Source: Neoconidiobolus thromboides FSU 785
Lineage: Eukaryota; Entomophthoromycota; Entomophthoromycetes; Entomophthorales; Neoconidiobolaceae
Length of the DNA: 64,000 bases
Reading direction: 5' to 3'
Assembly (NCBI GenBank): GCA_025603075.1
Contig: MU626327.1
Coordinates: forward strand, 1 to 64,000
Shown here: positions 11,086 through 22,621 of the stretch, one piece after another
Layout of the letters: every line of letters starts with the position of its first letter
Numbering within the stretch: the stretch's first letter is position 1
Translations under genes and position numbers: made by a program
The notes under the pieces: model-generated
The model's database searches: none
What the model saw: only the letters and a program-made list of their open reading frames with translations
Told to the model about the DNA's origin: nothing

Positions 11086-14000
11086 ATGAAATTCTCAAAT
11101 AATACCACTTTATTACGACCGCTAATTCAATCTAGTATTCGTCAATCAACCCTATTAACTTATCATTTTAAGCCCAAATCAACTTCATTACTTACTACTA
11201 CCTTATTAAAATCAACATGTTCTATCCCTTCCCACTGTTATTCCACTTTAAAAGAAGTTGAATTTGCACCCTCAGATACTTGTACCTTAAAGAAATATAA
11301 TAAAGTAATGGTAATAGGCTCAGGTGGTTTATCTATTGGACAAGCAGGTGAATTTGATTATTCAGGTAATTATTATTTATTTATTATTAATTAATAGAAA
11401 TATATAAGCTAATACTCTTTCTTTCTTTCTTTCTTTTTTTTAGGTTCACAAGCTATTAAAGCATTAAAAGAAAGTAATGTATATACTATACTTGTTAATC
11501 CGAATATAGCTACTATTCAAACTAGTGAAAATCTAGCTGATGAAGTTTATTTTACACCAATAACTTTAGAACATGTTAGTAAACTTATTGAATCTACGAA
11601 ACCAGATGGTATATTATTAACTTTTGGTGGTCAAACTGCTTTAAATTGTGGTATTCAATTAGATCAAAGTGGGATATTAAATAAATATAATGTTGAGGTG
11701 TTAGGTACTCCAATAAATACTTTAATTTGTAGTGAAGATCGAGAATTATTTGTTAAGGCATTAAATGAAATTGATATACCAGTAGCACAATCTACTGCAG
11801 TAGAGACAGTTGAAGATGCTTTAAAAGCAGCCTCTGAAATAGGATATCCAATTATTATACGATCAGCTTATGCATTAGGTGGTTTAGGATCTGGATTTGC
11901 TAATAATGAATTAGAATTGAAAACATTAGCTACTCAATCTTTAGCATTGAGTTCTCAAATATTAGTTGAAAAAAGTATGAAAGGATGGAAAGAAATTGAA
12001 TATGAGGTTGTAAGAGATAAAGATGATAATTGTATTACTATTTGTAATATGGAAAATTTCGATCCATTAGGTATACATACGGGAGATTCTATAGTAGTAG
12101 CACCTTCTCAAACACTTTCAGATGAAGAATATCATATGTTACGTACAGCTGCTATTAAAATTGTTCGTCATGTTGGAGTTGTGGGTGAATGTAATGTACA
12201 ATATGCACTTAATCCAGAATCATTAGAATTTAAAGTCATTGAAATGAATGCACGATTATCTAGATCTTCAGCATTAGCTTCTAAAGCCACAGGTTATCCT
12301 TTAGCTTTTGTAGCAGCTAAATTGGCATTAGGATATACATTACCTAAGTTAAAAAATTCAGTAACAAAGGAAACAACTGCTTGTTTTGAACCTTCATTGG
12401 ACTATATTGTTACTAAAATACCAAGATGGGATTTAAATAAATTTCAAGGAGTTAATAGACAAATTGGTAGTAGCATGAAGTCAGTTGGGGAAGTGATGGC
12501 TATTGGTCGAAATTTTGAAGAAAGTTTACAGAAAGCTATTAGAATGGTAGATCCAAGTTATCCTGGATTTCAACCTATTAATTTACCAGATGGTCAAAAT
12601 AAACAGAAATTAGAGGAACAACTAAAAAATGCAGATGATAAAAGAATCTTTTATTTAGCAATTGCAATGATGAACTATAATTATACAGTAGATGAGCTAC
12701 ATGAGTTAACTAAAATTGATAAATGGTTTTTATATAAATTAAATAATATTTATAAACATTCAAAGTTATTAAATGAAATTTCATTCAATTCATTAACTCC
12801 TGAATTATTATTAAAATCAAAACAATTAGGCTTTTCTGATTTTCAATTAAGTCAAACTTTATTAGATAAACATCAATTATCAGAAGAGATTATTAGAAAT
12901 AAAAGATTAAAATATAATTTATTACCAAAAGTAAAAAGAATTGACACTTTAGCTGGTGAATATCCAACAAATACAAATTATCTTTATACAACATATAATG
13001 CTGATGAAAGTGATATTATATTTGATAAGAATCCTCAAAATACAACTTTAGTTCTTGGATCTGGAGTCTATCGTATTGGATCTTCAGTTGAATTTGATTG
13101 GAGTGCAGTAAGTTGTATTAATAGTTTAAAAGCATTAAATCATTCAACTATTATGTTAAATTATAATCCAGAAACAGTCAGTACTGATTTTGATCAATGT
13201 GATAAATTATATTTTGAAGAATTAAGTTTAGAATCTGTTTTAAATATTTATTATTTAGAACAATGTAATGGAGTAGTTGTCTCTATGGGTGGTCAATTAC
13301 CTCAAAATATTGCTTTAAAATTAAAACAAAATCAATGTAATGTATTAGGTACTGATCCAGAAGATATTGATTCTGCAGAGAATAGATGTAAATTTTCTAA
13401 TTTATTAGATGAAATTGATATTGATCAACCAAAATGGCAAGCCTTAACTACAGTTCATGAAGCTAAACAGTTTGCTAATAAAGTTCATTATCCTGTATTA
13501 GTAAGACCAAGTTATGTACTCTCAGGAGCAGCTATGAATATTGCTTATAATTCTAAAGAATTAGATTATTATTTATCATTAGCAACAGCCGTTTCACCAG
13601 AATATCCAGTAGTTATTACAAAATTTGAATTAAATTCAGAGGAAATTGATATTGATGGAGTAGCCCAAAATGGAGAGTTAATGTATCATGCTATTTCTAA
13701 TCATATTGAACCAGCTGGTGTTCATTCCGGAGATGCTAGTTTAATTTTACCAAGTTATAATTTATCGAATGAATCTAAACAAAAATTGAAATTAATATGT
13801 CAAAAATTAAGTCATAAATTTCAAATCTCTGGTCCATTTAACTTACAAATTATACGTCAATTAGATCAAAACAATAACGAAAATTTTAAAGTAATTGAAT
13901 TAAATTTACGTGCATCTAGATCAGTACCTTTTGTTTCTAAAGTTTTAGGGGTGAATTTTATTGAAAAAGCAACCCAAGCTTTCTTTAATTTGTTGGAGCC

Positions 14001-14586
14001 ACTTACTCCAAAACAAGAATTAACTTTATCAAAAAAACATTATTTTGGTGTCAAAGTACCACAATTCTCTTGGACTCGATTAATTGGTGCTAATCCTAAA
14101 TTAGGTGTTGAAATGGGTTCTACAGGGGAAGTAGCTGCTTTTGGTCAAGATCCGTACATGGCTTATTTATTAGCCTTGCAATGTTTAAATAATTTTAAAT
14201 TACCGAAAGAAAATGTATTTATTAGTTTAAATGAAATGAAGGAATGTAAAGAAGAAGATTTGAAATTAATTATTAATAGTTTTATTAATAATAATTTAAA
14301 ATTATTTACTTTAAATAAGGAATTAAGTGATCAATTTAAAGAGATTAAGTTATTAGAGAATGAAGAAGATTTAAAAATTAGATTAAACCCAATGGATTTA
14401 ATATGTAATTTAAATTCAAAAGCAGATTCAAATAATATACCTAGATTAGCAGTGGATTTGAACATACCTTTATTAAATCATCCCTCATTAGTCTTGTTCT
14501 TTGCCAAAGCTATTACTAAATATCCAGTTAAAAAACATCTAGAATTATTAAGTTTAAAACCATGGTCTTACTATTTGAAACAATAA
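11086..14586 (+). CDS. CPA2: Carbamoyl-phosphate synthase, arginine-type large chain, mitochondrial
   Basis: Exons 11086-11365 and 11444-14586, intron 78 bp (11366-11443, CTTT-repeat polypyrimidine tract before TTTAG, phase 1), total 1140 residues, close to fungal CPA2/arg-3. It makes carbamoyl phosphate from bicarbonate, ammonia (delivered by the small glutaminase chain) and two ATP for arginine synthesis. Two homologous synthetase halves are visible. The first has GSGGLSIGQAGEFDYSG (about 78-94), then SAYALGGLGSG, and EIEYEVVRD and GIHTGDSIVVAPSQT. The second has GSGVYRIGSSVEFDWSA, VRPSYVLSGAAMN and AGVHSGDASLILP. A C-terminal allosteric MGS-like region follows. It lacks glutaminase and aspartate transcarbamylase parts, so it is not the pyrimidine fusion enzyme. 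The first ~55 residues are rich in Ser/Thr/Arg/Leu and lack acids, fitting a mitochondrial presequence. The gene converges with an MHR gene, with 32 bp between the stops. Confidence 0.93.
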
Positions 14587-14618
14587 AAATTATAATATTC
14601 TTTTTTATATATTATATA

Positions 14619-16501
14619 TTATATATTTAAATAGTTGTTAATTTTTTTTAAAAAACCTTCTGATAGGGGAAATCGATAAAGAGATGCTTTGATTTTTTTT
14701 AAACAAACAAAACAATCTTTTTGCTTTTGTTTGTTTTGTTGATAATTAGTAAATACTAAATTCAATAGAAACTCAACCTTTTTTTTAGATTTAATAATCA
14801 TCTGTTGAGTAATATTATTGAAACTTATATCATCATTTAAATGATTCATCCAGGCTTGAGAAATAATATTTAACAATGTAAAAATTACAGGAAAACATTC
14901 TAGAAATTGAGGAGAAGTATTTGAAACAGAATAATGATTGTCATCTATAATTTGAAATTGGACAACCTTTTCTCTTGTATTATTATCAAAATATAATTTA
15001 CAAAAATAGCTTATAAAATTTAAACATTTTTCAAATAATAACTGATTTTCTTTTCTATTGAAAAATACTAATTTAGGATAAATTATTAAATTAGGATAAC
15101 ATAATTGTATGAATTGGATTTGTAATATTAATTTAAAATATAAATTATCATCAACTTCATCTCTTCCTTTAATATTATCTTCACTTTCTTTTTCAATATT
15201 CAATAAATCCTTCAACACTATTTCAAACTCTCCCTTAGGTAATCTCAACTCTTCACAGCTAATTAAATTCAATTCTAATCCACTATATCTTCCCTTCACT
15301 TGATATACATACTGATTAATTTTAATAAAATATTGGGTTAGCACATTCCCTTTTTTAGATGAAAAAAACTGTTCTTTTCTTAACCCTTTACTTTGATCTT
15401 CTTGATTCTTTTGATAATAAACTAATTCATCTTGTTTTTTTCTATCTAATTCAAAATATTTAGGTTGAAAATTCATTAAATTTAAATCAGGTATAATTGT
15501 AGTCATTACTAAATAAGTTAATGACAATGCTTTCCATAATCCACTTCTTTTTTCCATTTCTTTTTTTTGTTCTTCGTTTAAGATTATTGTCTCTTCTTGT
15601 AATTCCTCATCACATTTCAAAGCTTGTGCCATTCTTACTGCCAATGTAAAATATTTAGCTGCTAACTCTAATTTCAAATGAGATAATGCTAAATAACTTA
15701 ACAGTCCTAATCCAATGACATTATAATAACTTGGATTCTCATAACTCTTTGGTAAACTTAGTTTAATATTTCTTAAACTAGTACCATAAATGAATTTGAA
15801 TTCACATTTATTTTTGGATAGAGTGTATCTAGCTAAGACAGCCATAAATACATGATGTAATAAAGTGTGTTTATTTTTTATTATGGGATATAATTCATCA
15901 GGTTGAAGCCATAGATTATATCCATCAATAATGTTAATATAGATTTTGATTCCAGATTGGAGGAATTTACCATATTCAAAATAAGGTTGGTGTGGGTTGA
16001 AATAAGTGGATTTATGAGTTAAATTAGAATTTAATTGATTTAATTTCTTACTTAAATTAAATTGTAAAGCGTTGACTTTATTTATGTAATCCGATGTTAC
16101 TTTTTTATTATTACCTTGTTGAATCTTATGGATCTCTTGTATTAATTTGGTTAAATACGCTGTTAAATTTTATGCATTAAATTGTAACTTAATATATAAT
16201 TAAATAAATTTCAATTACCTATCATTTCTTCCCTACTTTCAGGTATCTTTTGTATTACTCGATCATAACTTTGAATTAATAAACTCATCTTGGTTTCTAA
16301 AGTCTGTAAATTTAATCGTAATACATCCGCACCACTTCGTACCCTTTTATTTATAATTACTTTTTCTTCCACCCGGAATTTAGTTAACATAGTAGATTTG
16401 TGTTCTTTATTAGTTAAAATCATCCTTTGAATTATTGGAGTGTTAGTGGCAGTGGGTTTTAAATGCACTTTTTTAGAGAGCGTTGAAATAAATAGATACA
16501 A
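14619..16501 (-). CDS. Fungal-specific transcription factor (MHR)-like protein without visible Zn cluster
   Basis: Two exons on the minus strand, 16501-16219 and 16159-14619, separated by a 59 bp intron (16218-16160, GTAATT...CAG, phase 1), giving 607 residues. Exon 1 carries the family start motif NKRVRSGADVLRLNLQTLE after about 50 extra residues; a later methionine (MILTNKEHK) could be the real start. Exon 2 begins AYLTKLIQEIHK and continues with EYGKFLQSGIKIYI, IIDGYNLWLQPDELY, FMAVLARYTLSKNKC, the NPSYYNVIGLGLLSYLAL block, VRMAQALKCDEE and YPNLIIYPKLVFF. It differs from the other copies in its acidic middle but has the same intron position, so it belongs to the same family. No Zn2Cys6 cluster is visible. 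The role is inferred as regulatory. Its 3' end lies 32 bp from the carbamoyl-phosphate synthase stop. Confidence 0.8.
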
Positions 16502-16746
16502 TTTTTTTTTTTATATTCTTGAAATCTAATTGTTTATTTTAACAGACTAAAAAATTACTTTATTTTTTAAAATGCTTGGTAATTTTTCTTAGCTGAAAAA
16601 TTGGCGAAGCTAGGCTAAATTTTTTGGGAAGAGTTTATTTTTTTAAAATTTTTTAAAAAGATAGGAGAATGCAAGAATATGAAAAATGATAATATAATAG
16701 TAAAAAGGAGTTAATTGAAACCATAGACAAATTAAATTCTCGTTCT

Positions 16747-17079
16747 TTATATTTCTTTTTTACTTTCTACTTCCTCTTCATCTCTATTGCTCCCCTCTAT
16801 TACCTCTTTTTTCTTAATTTCTTTTAATTCCGATATCTCATCTACCTTCCCTTCCATCTCTTCGGCATTCAACACATCAGCAGGTTCAAACGGTTTTCTA
16901 GCAGGGAAATAGGTATCCAACATGGATTTTTTCGACTCTATCAATTGCTCTTCTACCTGTTTGACACGGTGATTTAAACGAAAGTATAACCAAATAAGGA
17001 TAACAGCACCGGTTAAATACATATCATATTTTTTACTAAGTTGATAAAGCTGGAAAAATAGATTGCTGATTTGGGACAT
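16747..17079 (-). CDS. Small single-span membrane protein, unknown function
   Basis: An intact 110-residue frame on the minus strand. A hydrophobic segment at about residues 20-36 (MYLTGAVILIWLYFRL) follows a short N-terminus. The tail is highly charged and begins with a likely helix (NHRVKQVEEQLIESKK) and ends in Glu/Lys-rich sequence. I do not recognise the family. The layout, with a short N-terminus, one membrane span and a charged coiled tail, suggests a small organelle or ER membrane protein, but this is inference only. Base composition is less AT-biased than the flanks, which supports a real gene. It lies upstream of the MHR gene at 16501 on the same strand, with 245 bp between. Confidence 0.55.
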   Translation of the reverse strand: MSQISNLFFQLYQLSKKYDMYLTGAVILIWLYFRLNHRVKQVEEQLIESKKSMLDTYFPARKPFEPADVLNAEEMEGKVDEISELKEIKKKEVIEGSNRDEEEVESKKEI

Positions 17080-17357
17080 TTTCGAGTTGTTTTTATGAGC
17101 TTAAATTTGCTGTTATTAAGATGGAACCGTTCCTTGGATGTTTATTTTTTCAAGAAATAATAAATTGGAAATACCATGTGCTATTTTTTTGTACATAATT
17201 TTTTTCGAGAATGGCTAAATTTTTGACTACTTTCTTGAAAATTTCAACCTTGAAATTTATATTGACCAATGAAAGCTCAATTTTTAGAGCTTCAATTCTA
17301 ATATGTTAACTATAATACTCTAATTGAGGGTTCTTTAGTACCTATTAATAATAACAT

Positions 17358-17460
17358 ATGGGGTTGTTTTTTCTGGTTTCATTATTTTTCCGTTTTTTAA
17401 GCGCTATTTGAGTGGAAAATTTGTTAGTAAAATTCTTAAACACAAAAATACATCCTCATA
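17358..17460 (-). repeat. MITE copy
   Basis: Near-complete copy. It lies 96 bp beyond the stop of the MHR pseudogene (17557) and has the same orientation relative to the gene as the copies after 1095 and 5541. Confidence 0.85.
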
Positions 17461-17556
17461 TTATTGTTTTTTATTTTCTAAAATAAAATGAAATAAACAT
17501 CGTCCTATTAAGTAAGAATTAGAAAAAGTGATTTTATCATACTAATATAAATAATA

Positions 17557-19340
17557 TCAATTTAAATGCTTATTAATCTCATCTATTAATCCTTTAGATA
17601 AACGAAATTGATGAATATAACGCTTGATTTAATGAGTTGTTGGCATCTCTAGCATGTATTTTATCATTGGATTTAGATATATCATATAGTACCTCAAGTA
17701 ATAATATATATTTGATTCTTGATTCATAGATCAATAATCTGTGTTCCGTTTGTAGATCGGACACTTAATATAATAAATTAACGAAGACAAAAAAGGAACA
17801 ATATAATTGACGATAAAAAGGTATATGAGTGTTCAGTTAAAATTGATGCTTAGGATCAAATTGATAAATTCTAGTAAAAATTTCATGGCTCATTTATCTA
17901 AACCTTTATTTAAGCAGTATATAACAATTTGATTGGTATGCTTAAACAGTAGCTTTGGTTGTAAGTTTATAAATCGAAAAGGTCATAAACAAATTAAAAC
18001 GTATGCGTAGTAAAGCGTAATAATAGTAATCTGAGTTAAGACTTTAATATACCTTTTAAAATCAAATTTATGATCATCAACTTTGTCAACTAATTCCTTT
18101 TTACTGTAATTCCATTCATCTCTTGTTAAGCTTTGATCTTTTATTAAATTTATTAATATATTTAGACAGTTTTTAAATCCTTTTTGAGGTAAAATCATAT
18201 CTCTGGGACATATTTCGGAAGATTCGTAATATTCTTTTGCTTTTTATACACGAGTAAATGTTTTTATATTTACTTAAATAAAATCTTTAGCGCATATATA
18301 TCGATACTCGTTCGTAGCTTTGTAGTTTTTTCATTGTTATCGCTAGACTTATTTTAGTTCTTTATGAAAAAATGTAGAATCTTTGACTTCAAATTTGATG
18401 AAAGGTATATCTGAGATACGAGCTGAAAGCACTGGATAGGTAAGATGTAGAGTTTTCTATATCCCCCTACCTAAAGATAGCTCGTCATATTCTATATACA
18501 TGTCATCAATATTATCAAATCAACCATGATTAATATTATATCCTGAACATTTAGCCATTCTTACAGCATCTAAAAAATATCGTTTAGCAAGATTATAATT
18601 AGAATAGGATAAATTAATATAAAATAATAGTCTTAAAACTACAACTATATAACAGTTCAGATTAAAGCAAAATTGGGGTAAAATTGCTTTTACTCCTTGC
18701 GAAGTATTTCCGTAAATTTGTATATAAGCTACACTATTATGTGCAAGAGTGAAATGAACAAGAAAAGCGATTAATATAAGATAATATACGGGGATGTGTT
18801 TTTTGTTTAAGAATTTCATTAACAATCTTTCCACCCAAATAGCGCTTAAAAGATGGAAAAAGTAATAAAACTAAAAAAATCATCCTCATATTGAGCTCCT
18901 TATTTGTCAAAATCTCCTTTGAGTTAATTTATCAAAGCATAACCTATAAGGATCTATAATTGTTTTGAAAAAAATGGAACCACACTCTGTTCTCACCACA
19001 TTACTATTTCTCAATGTCACATTAGCTATCAAGAGCGATGAGGCAGTATTAAACCTACGATTCCTTTATAGTATAGCCTCGAATTGGGAAACTTTTGTTC
19101 AGATCTCATCATTACTATGTATTTTTTTCCTTGATAAATTGCTTCATATATTTCAAATATCAACTAAATATCAATTAAAGATTAATATAGTATTGAAATG
19201 ACTACTGATTACTTTTTGCTTGAATTTAATATTTGAATTTAAATCTAGTTACTTAAATATGTTATTTAATATATAACCAATATTATTTAGCCTTAACTTT
19301 ATCAAATTCACTCTATTTCTTATTTTTCCCTTTTCTACTA
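17557..19340 (-). pseudogene. MHR-like pseudogene interrupted by a MITE
   Basis: Minus-strand copy of the gene at 22622-24373, traceable from its first codons (about 19340) to its stop (17557-17559). Pieces still open are 18834-18520 (LAHNSVAYIQIYG, NLAKRYFLDAVRMAKC) and 18198-17983 (ILPQKGFKNCLNILINLIKDQ). There are several stops and frameshifts, including a one-base loss just after the MITE. The MITE at 18788-18890 splits the codons for ELN and ILSY. The upstream flank around 19380-19470 also resembles the upstream flank of the 24373 gene, so the duplication included promoter DNA. Confidence 0.85.
18788..18890 (+). repeat. MITE reference copy, with demonstrable TA target duplication
   Basis: The element is about 101 bp and ends in imperfect inverted repeats (CGGGGATGTGTTTTTTG at the left; complement of CATCCTCA at the right). 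It has the conserved centre CC-CAAATAGCGCTTAAAAGATGG. It sits inside an MHR pseudogene. Removing it together with one TA restores the paralogous reading (ELN-ILSY), so the target duplication is TA, as in Tc1/mariner elements. No coding capacity for a transposase is present. Confidence 0.9.
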
Positions 19341-19618
19341 TCTTGATTATTTTAAACTTATATTACTATTTATATTAAATTGAACATTATATGCAAAAAC
19401 ATGAAGTATATTGCAATTAAAATGAAAACACTAGTAAAACTATGTATAAAAAAGCAGCTCAATGCTAAATACACCCATCTCCTTACTTCATTGAAGACTT
19501 TTGATTTTATCTAGAATATTTATTTAAACCATTTTTAATAATTAAAAATTAAATAAAAATTTAACTCTAGTTCTTAACTTATTCCAAATAATTAAGGTTG
19601 TTTTTTTAAATTATTTTT

Positions 19619-19651
19619 ATAAACACTAAAGGTTATTTTATTAGTGTTTAT
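19619..19651. repeat. Perfect 11-bp inverted repeat
   Basis: Arms ATAAACACTAA and TTAGTGTTTAT are separated by 11 bases in gene-free DNA. The role is unknown; it could be a chance hairpin. Confidence 0.5.
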
Positions 19652-20032
19652 TAATAATATGGACTAAAACTTTATACTTTATAATGTGCTTTTTACTTTT
19701 AATAATTAACATTAAAATAATCATAAAATTAGTTAAAGTTAAGAAAAAAATAAATAACTATGTAAACCCTGATATAAATTAAAAAACTATAAATACATAA
19801 AACAGGATATGAAAAAAATTATATTAAAAATGTTTTCAAATTCTAGTCTTATTTAAATAAGCTTTATATTCAAAAGTTATTAAAATACCATACAAAAGAT
19901 ATTAAAGTTTTATAATTATTTATGTTAAGTTAAAATAAAATAATGATAATATTTTAAATAGAATAAAAAAAAATAAAAAGATTAGTATATAAAAAGATAT
20001 TTTAAAAAAAAATTAATAACAGTTTTTATTCG

Positions 20033-20075
20033 AATAATATTTAAAAAATAGAAAAAACAATAAAACTAAAAAACG
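20033..20075 (+). repeat. MITE fragment (right part)
   Basis: Resembles only the right third of the element (TTTAAAAAATAGAAAAAAC ... AAACTAAAAAA). It directly precedes a reverse-oriented copy. Confidence 0.45.
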
Positions 20076-20083
20076 TTTTTATA

Positions 20084-20180
20084 TGGGGGTGTTTTTTCTG
20101 GTTTCATTATTTTTTCCATTTTTAAGCGCTATTTGAGCGGAAAGATTGTTAATAGAATTCTTTAAAAAATACATCCGCAT
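20084..20180 (-). repeat. MITE copy
   Basis: Nearly complete reverse copy (TGGGGGTGTTTTTTCTGG ... ACATCCGCATA). Confidence 0.85.
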
Positions 20181-20204
20181 ATAATTAAATAACTAAAACT
20201 AGAT

Positions 20205-20306
20205 ACGGGGATGTATTTTTGTATTTAAGAATTTTACTAACAAACTTTCCGCTCAAATAGCGCTTAAAAAATGGAAAAAATAATGAAGTCAAAAAACACT
20301 CCTATG
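20205..20306 (+). repeat. MITE copy
   Basis: Nearly complete forward copy, 25 bp from the preceding reverse copy, so the two form a diverging pair. Confidence 0.85.
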
Positions 20307-20620
20307 TGGTATTATTTAAAAATCAGTAAACATTTTAATTCAAATTATTATAATAATATACTAGCAAACTATTTGTATTAAAAAATATAACGTAGCAAAA
20401 CAAGCAACATGTTTACCAGCAATTTTAATAATAAAAATAAAGTAATAGTGGTTTAAATATTAGTGAAAAATATTAGAGTATCTGCCATTACCTTTTTTTA
20501 CTTATTATTTTTCATTATTAAAATGCTCATTAAAATATAAAGATGCTTTGTTATTTTAAAACTGTTGATTTTCTTATCTAGATATTTATTAATATTATAT
20601 AGAGTTGTATTATATACTAG

Positions 20621-21083
20621 TGTAGAATCTGGCACTCAGTGACTGGAGTCAAAAACAGCTATTACCTGATTGATTATACTGTAAGTCGGAAGGTCTTAGT
20701 TTATGTGACTAAGATAGACTTGAATTGTGAAAAATAGTTCGTAATGGGTCACGGACTACGTAAAACAAATAGAATAGATAATACTAATGTAAAATCTATG
20801 TAAAATACTATCAAGAAAACTTAGTGGCTTTATTAAACGTTCGAGATATCAGGCAGTAATTGAGTCAAAAGCCTCAAGCTACTATGTTTTAGGATCTTTT
20901 TTCTACTTCGACAAGTATAGATACCAAAACGAGAGAATAATATTCTTTGAGATGAAGCTAAAAATTCTCATAGAAAATCAAACCAAGAATGTGGGATTGA
21001 TTTTCTCTGAACTCGAGAACACAACACCTTAGGCGATTGTTATGGTATAATCAACCATGGAGCTGACAAAGCGATGTTTCACA
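20621..21083 (+). mobile_element. LTR-like dispersed repeat, copy 1 (solo)
   Basis: A 463 bp unit starts TGTAGAATCTGG and ends GATGTTTCACA, that is TGT...ACA as in retrotransposon LTRs. The same unit occurs at 61139-61600 in the same orientation. The most conserved inner blocks are GGTCTTAGTTTATG, AAACTTAGTGGCTTTATTAA and CTCTGAACTCGAGAACACAA. No polymerase or gag gene lies between or beside the copies, so this would be a solo LTR. No clean target duplication was found at either copy. Another type of short repeat cannot be excluded. Confidence 0.6.
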
Positions 21084-21108
21084 AAAGTTAACCAAAAAAT
21101 GAACTATA

Positions 21109-21150
21109 TAGGAATATATTTTTGTGTTTAAGAATTTTACTAGCTAAAAT
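21109..21150 (+). repeat. MITE fragment (left part)
   Basis: Only the left 40 bases of the element are present (ATATTTTTGTGTTTAAGAAT). It lies 25 bp after the LTR-like repeat. Confidence 0.6.
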
Positions 21151-21318
21151 AATAAAAGATAAGATTATCCAACCTTTAATATTAGTATCTTAAATAATAA
21201 TTGCCTATTTTTTATCACCTTGTTGTACTGGTTTTAATTTATCAACATTATTAATGTTAGTTATTACTTTCTTATTACAATACTACTTATAGTAAAACCA
21301 CATTTGTTAAAATTGTAT

Positions 21319-21422
21319 ATGAGAGTGTTTTTTTTGACTTCATTATTTTTTCCATTTTTTAAGCGCTATTTAAACGGAAAAATTGTTAGTAAAATTCTTA
21401 GACACAAAAATACATCCCCATA
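21319..21422 (-). repeat. MITE copy
   Basis: Complete reverse copy flanked by TA on both sides. It supplies most of a spurious plus-strand frame. Confidence 0.85.
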
Positions 21423-22035
21423 TATTATTTATATATATGCCATACTCTACAATAATCTTTTTGACAATACTAAACTAACATATTTATTTTTAGCTCTTCG
21501 ATATCATATTTTTTATTTAGGCAAGTTCAAATTTTTGGCTTCTTTATAAAAGTTGCCAACCTAGGTTTTACTAACTGGTGACACCTCATGTTTAGAAAAA
21601 AGTTGATCAGCTATATTTTTCATGTAAGCGTGTTCAAGGGAAATCGTTTGAAAATCAGTTCAAGTATATAGCTAACTAATACTCCCTCTTCTAAATTAGT
21701 CAGCTTCAATTTTGGTACAATATCTTTCCTTGAAAATACACTATTCTTCCCGTTATATTTGTTTTTTATCATATAGTATTTAATAAAAAATCATTTTTCT
21801 TATATTATTTAATTTTATACTTTTTACCACAAACTTATAAATCACTATTAATTCAAAACTATATTCTTAAAAAATGAGCTATTGGTGTTAAAAAATCATA
21901 CTTTAAACCTTACCATGTTAAAAAGGATTTTGCATAGACTAGCTTCTTTTTCTTCAGTATTATTACTCAGTCTTTTTAAAGGATTACATATTTGTTAAAA
22001 ACAAGATACTACTGAGACTATTAGTCGAGATGCAT

Positions 22036-22120
22036 TTGGGGATGTTTCTGATCTCATTATTTTTCCATTTTTTAAGCACTATTTGAGTCAAAAGATTGTT
22101 AGTAAATTCTTAAAAAATAA
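22036..22120 (-). repeat. MITE copy, right end lost
   Basis: Starts TTGGGGATGTTTCTG and is recognisable through TTAGTAAATTCTTAAA; the other terminal repeat is missing. Confidence 0.7.
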
Positions 22121-22621
22121 AACTTAATTTTAAAAATATTGAAACTGATTTTCGAGAAATATAATTAAGCTTTTTTCATCTATTAGTGGCTAAAAAGTAT
22201 TCTATAAAAATACCTAGTACTCTTCTTCAAACAAGGATAATAGCATTACTATACTACCTTTATTTAAGGAATTGAAATAACATGAGTTAAGGAATTTGAA
22301 TGGTCTAAGCTTCATTTAGTTAAAGATAACAATGGTCAAAAAGGCTTGAAAAAATGGGTTATCTTCCCTTTCTATATTGTTTATCAATTTTTATACTAAA
22401 TAAAATACTTGCGAGTCATATGAATCTTTCAAGAATATGAAAAAATAGCCAGTACTTTACCTAAATGACATAAAAAAATAAACATTGCTTTTTAATAAGC
22501 AAAACAAAATTGATATAAACCAACTTATAAATTCTACCAAAAATTAATGATGTATATTAAAAAAGTGAAATATTGAAAACTATTTGAAATTTTATAATTT
22601 ATTGTAATAATATTACCAATC

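Larger units (their letters stand above)
19341..22621. other. Gene-free repeat-rich stretch
   Basis: I see no gene. It contains MITE copies at 20084, 20205, 21319 and 22036, MITE fragments at 20033-20075 and 21109-21150, the LTR-like repeat at 20621 and a hairpin at 19619. The rest is AT-rich sequence without recognisable content. Confidence 0.6.

Noticed and set aside
18965-19201. Plus-strand frame of 78 codons
   Set aside because: Antisense of the MHR pseudogene at 17557-19340.
21304-21549. 81-codon open frame
   Set aside because: Begins with the translated MITE at 21319-21422; same artefact as at 1883.
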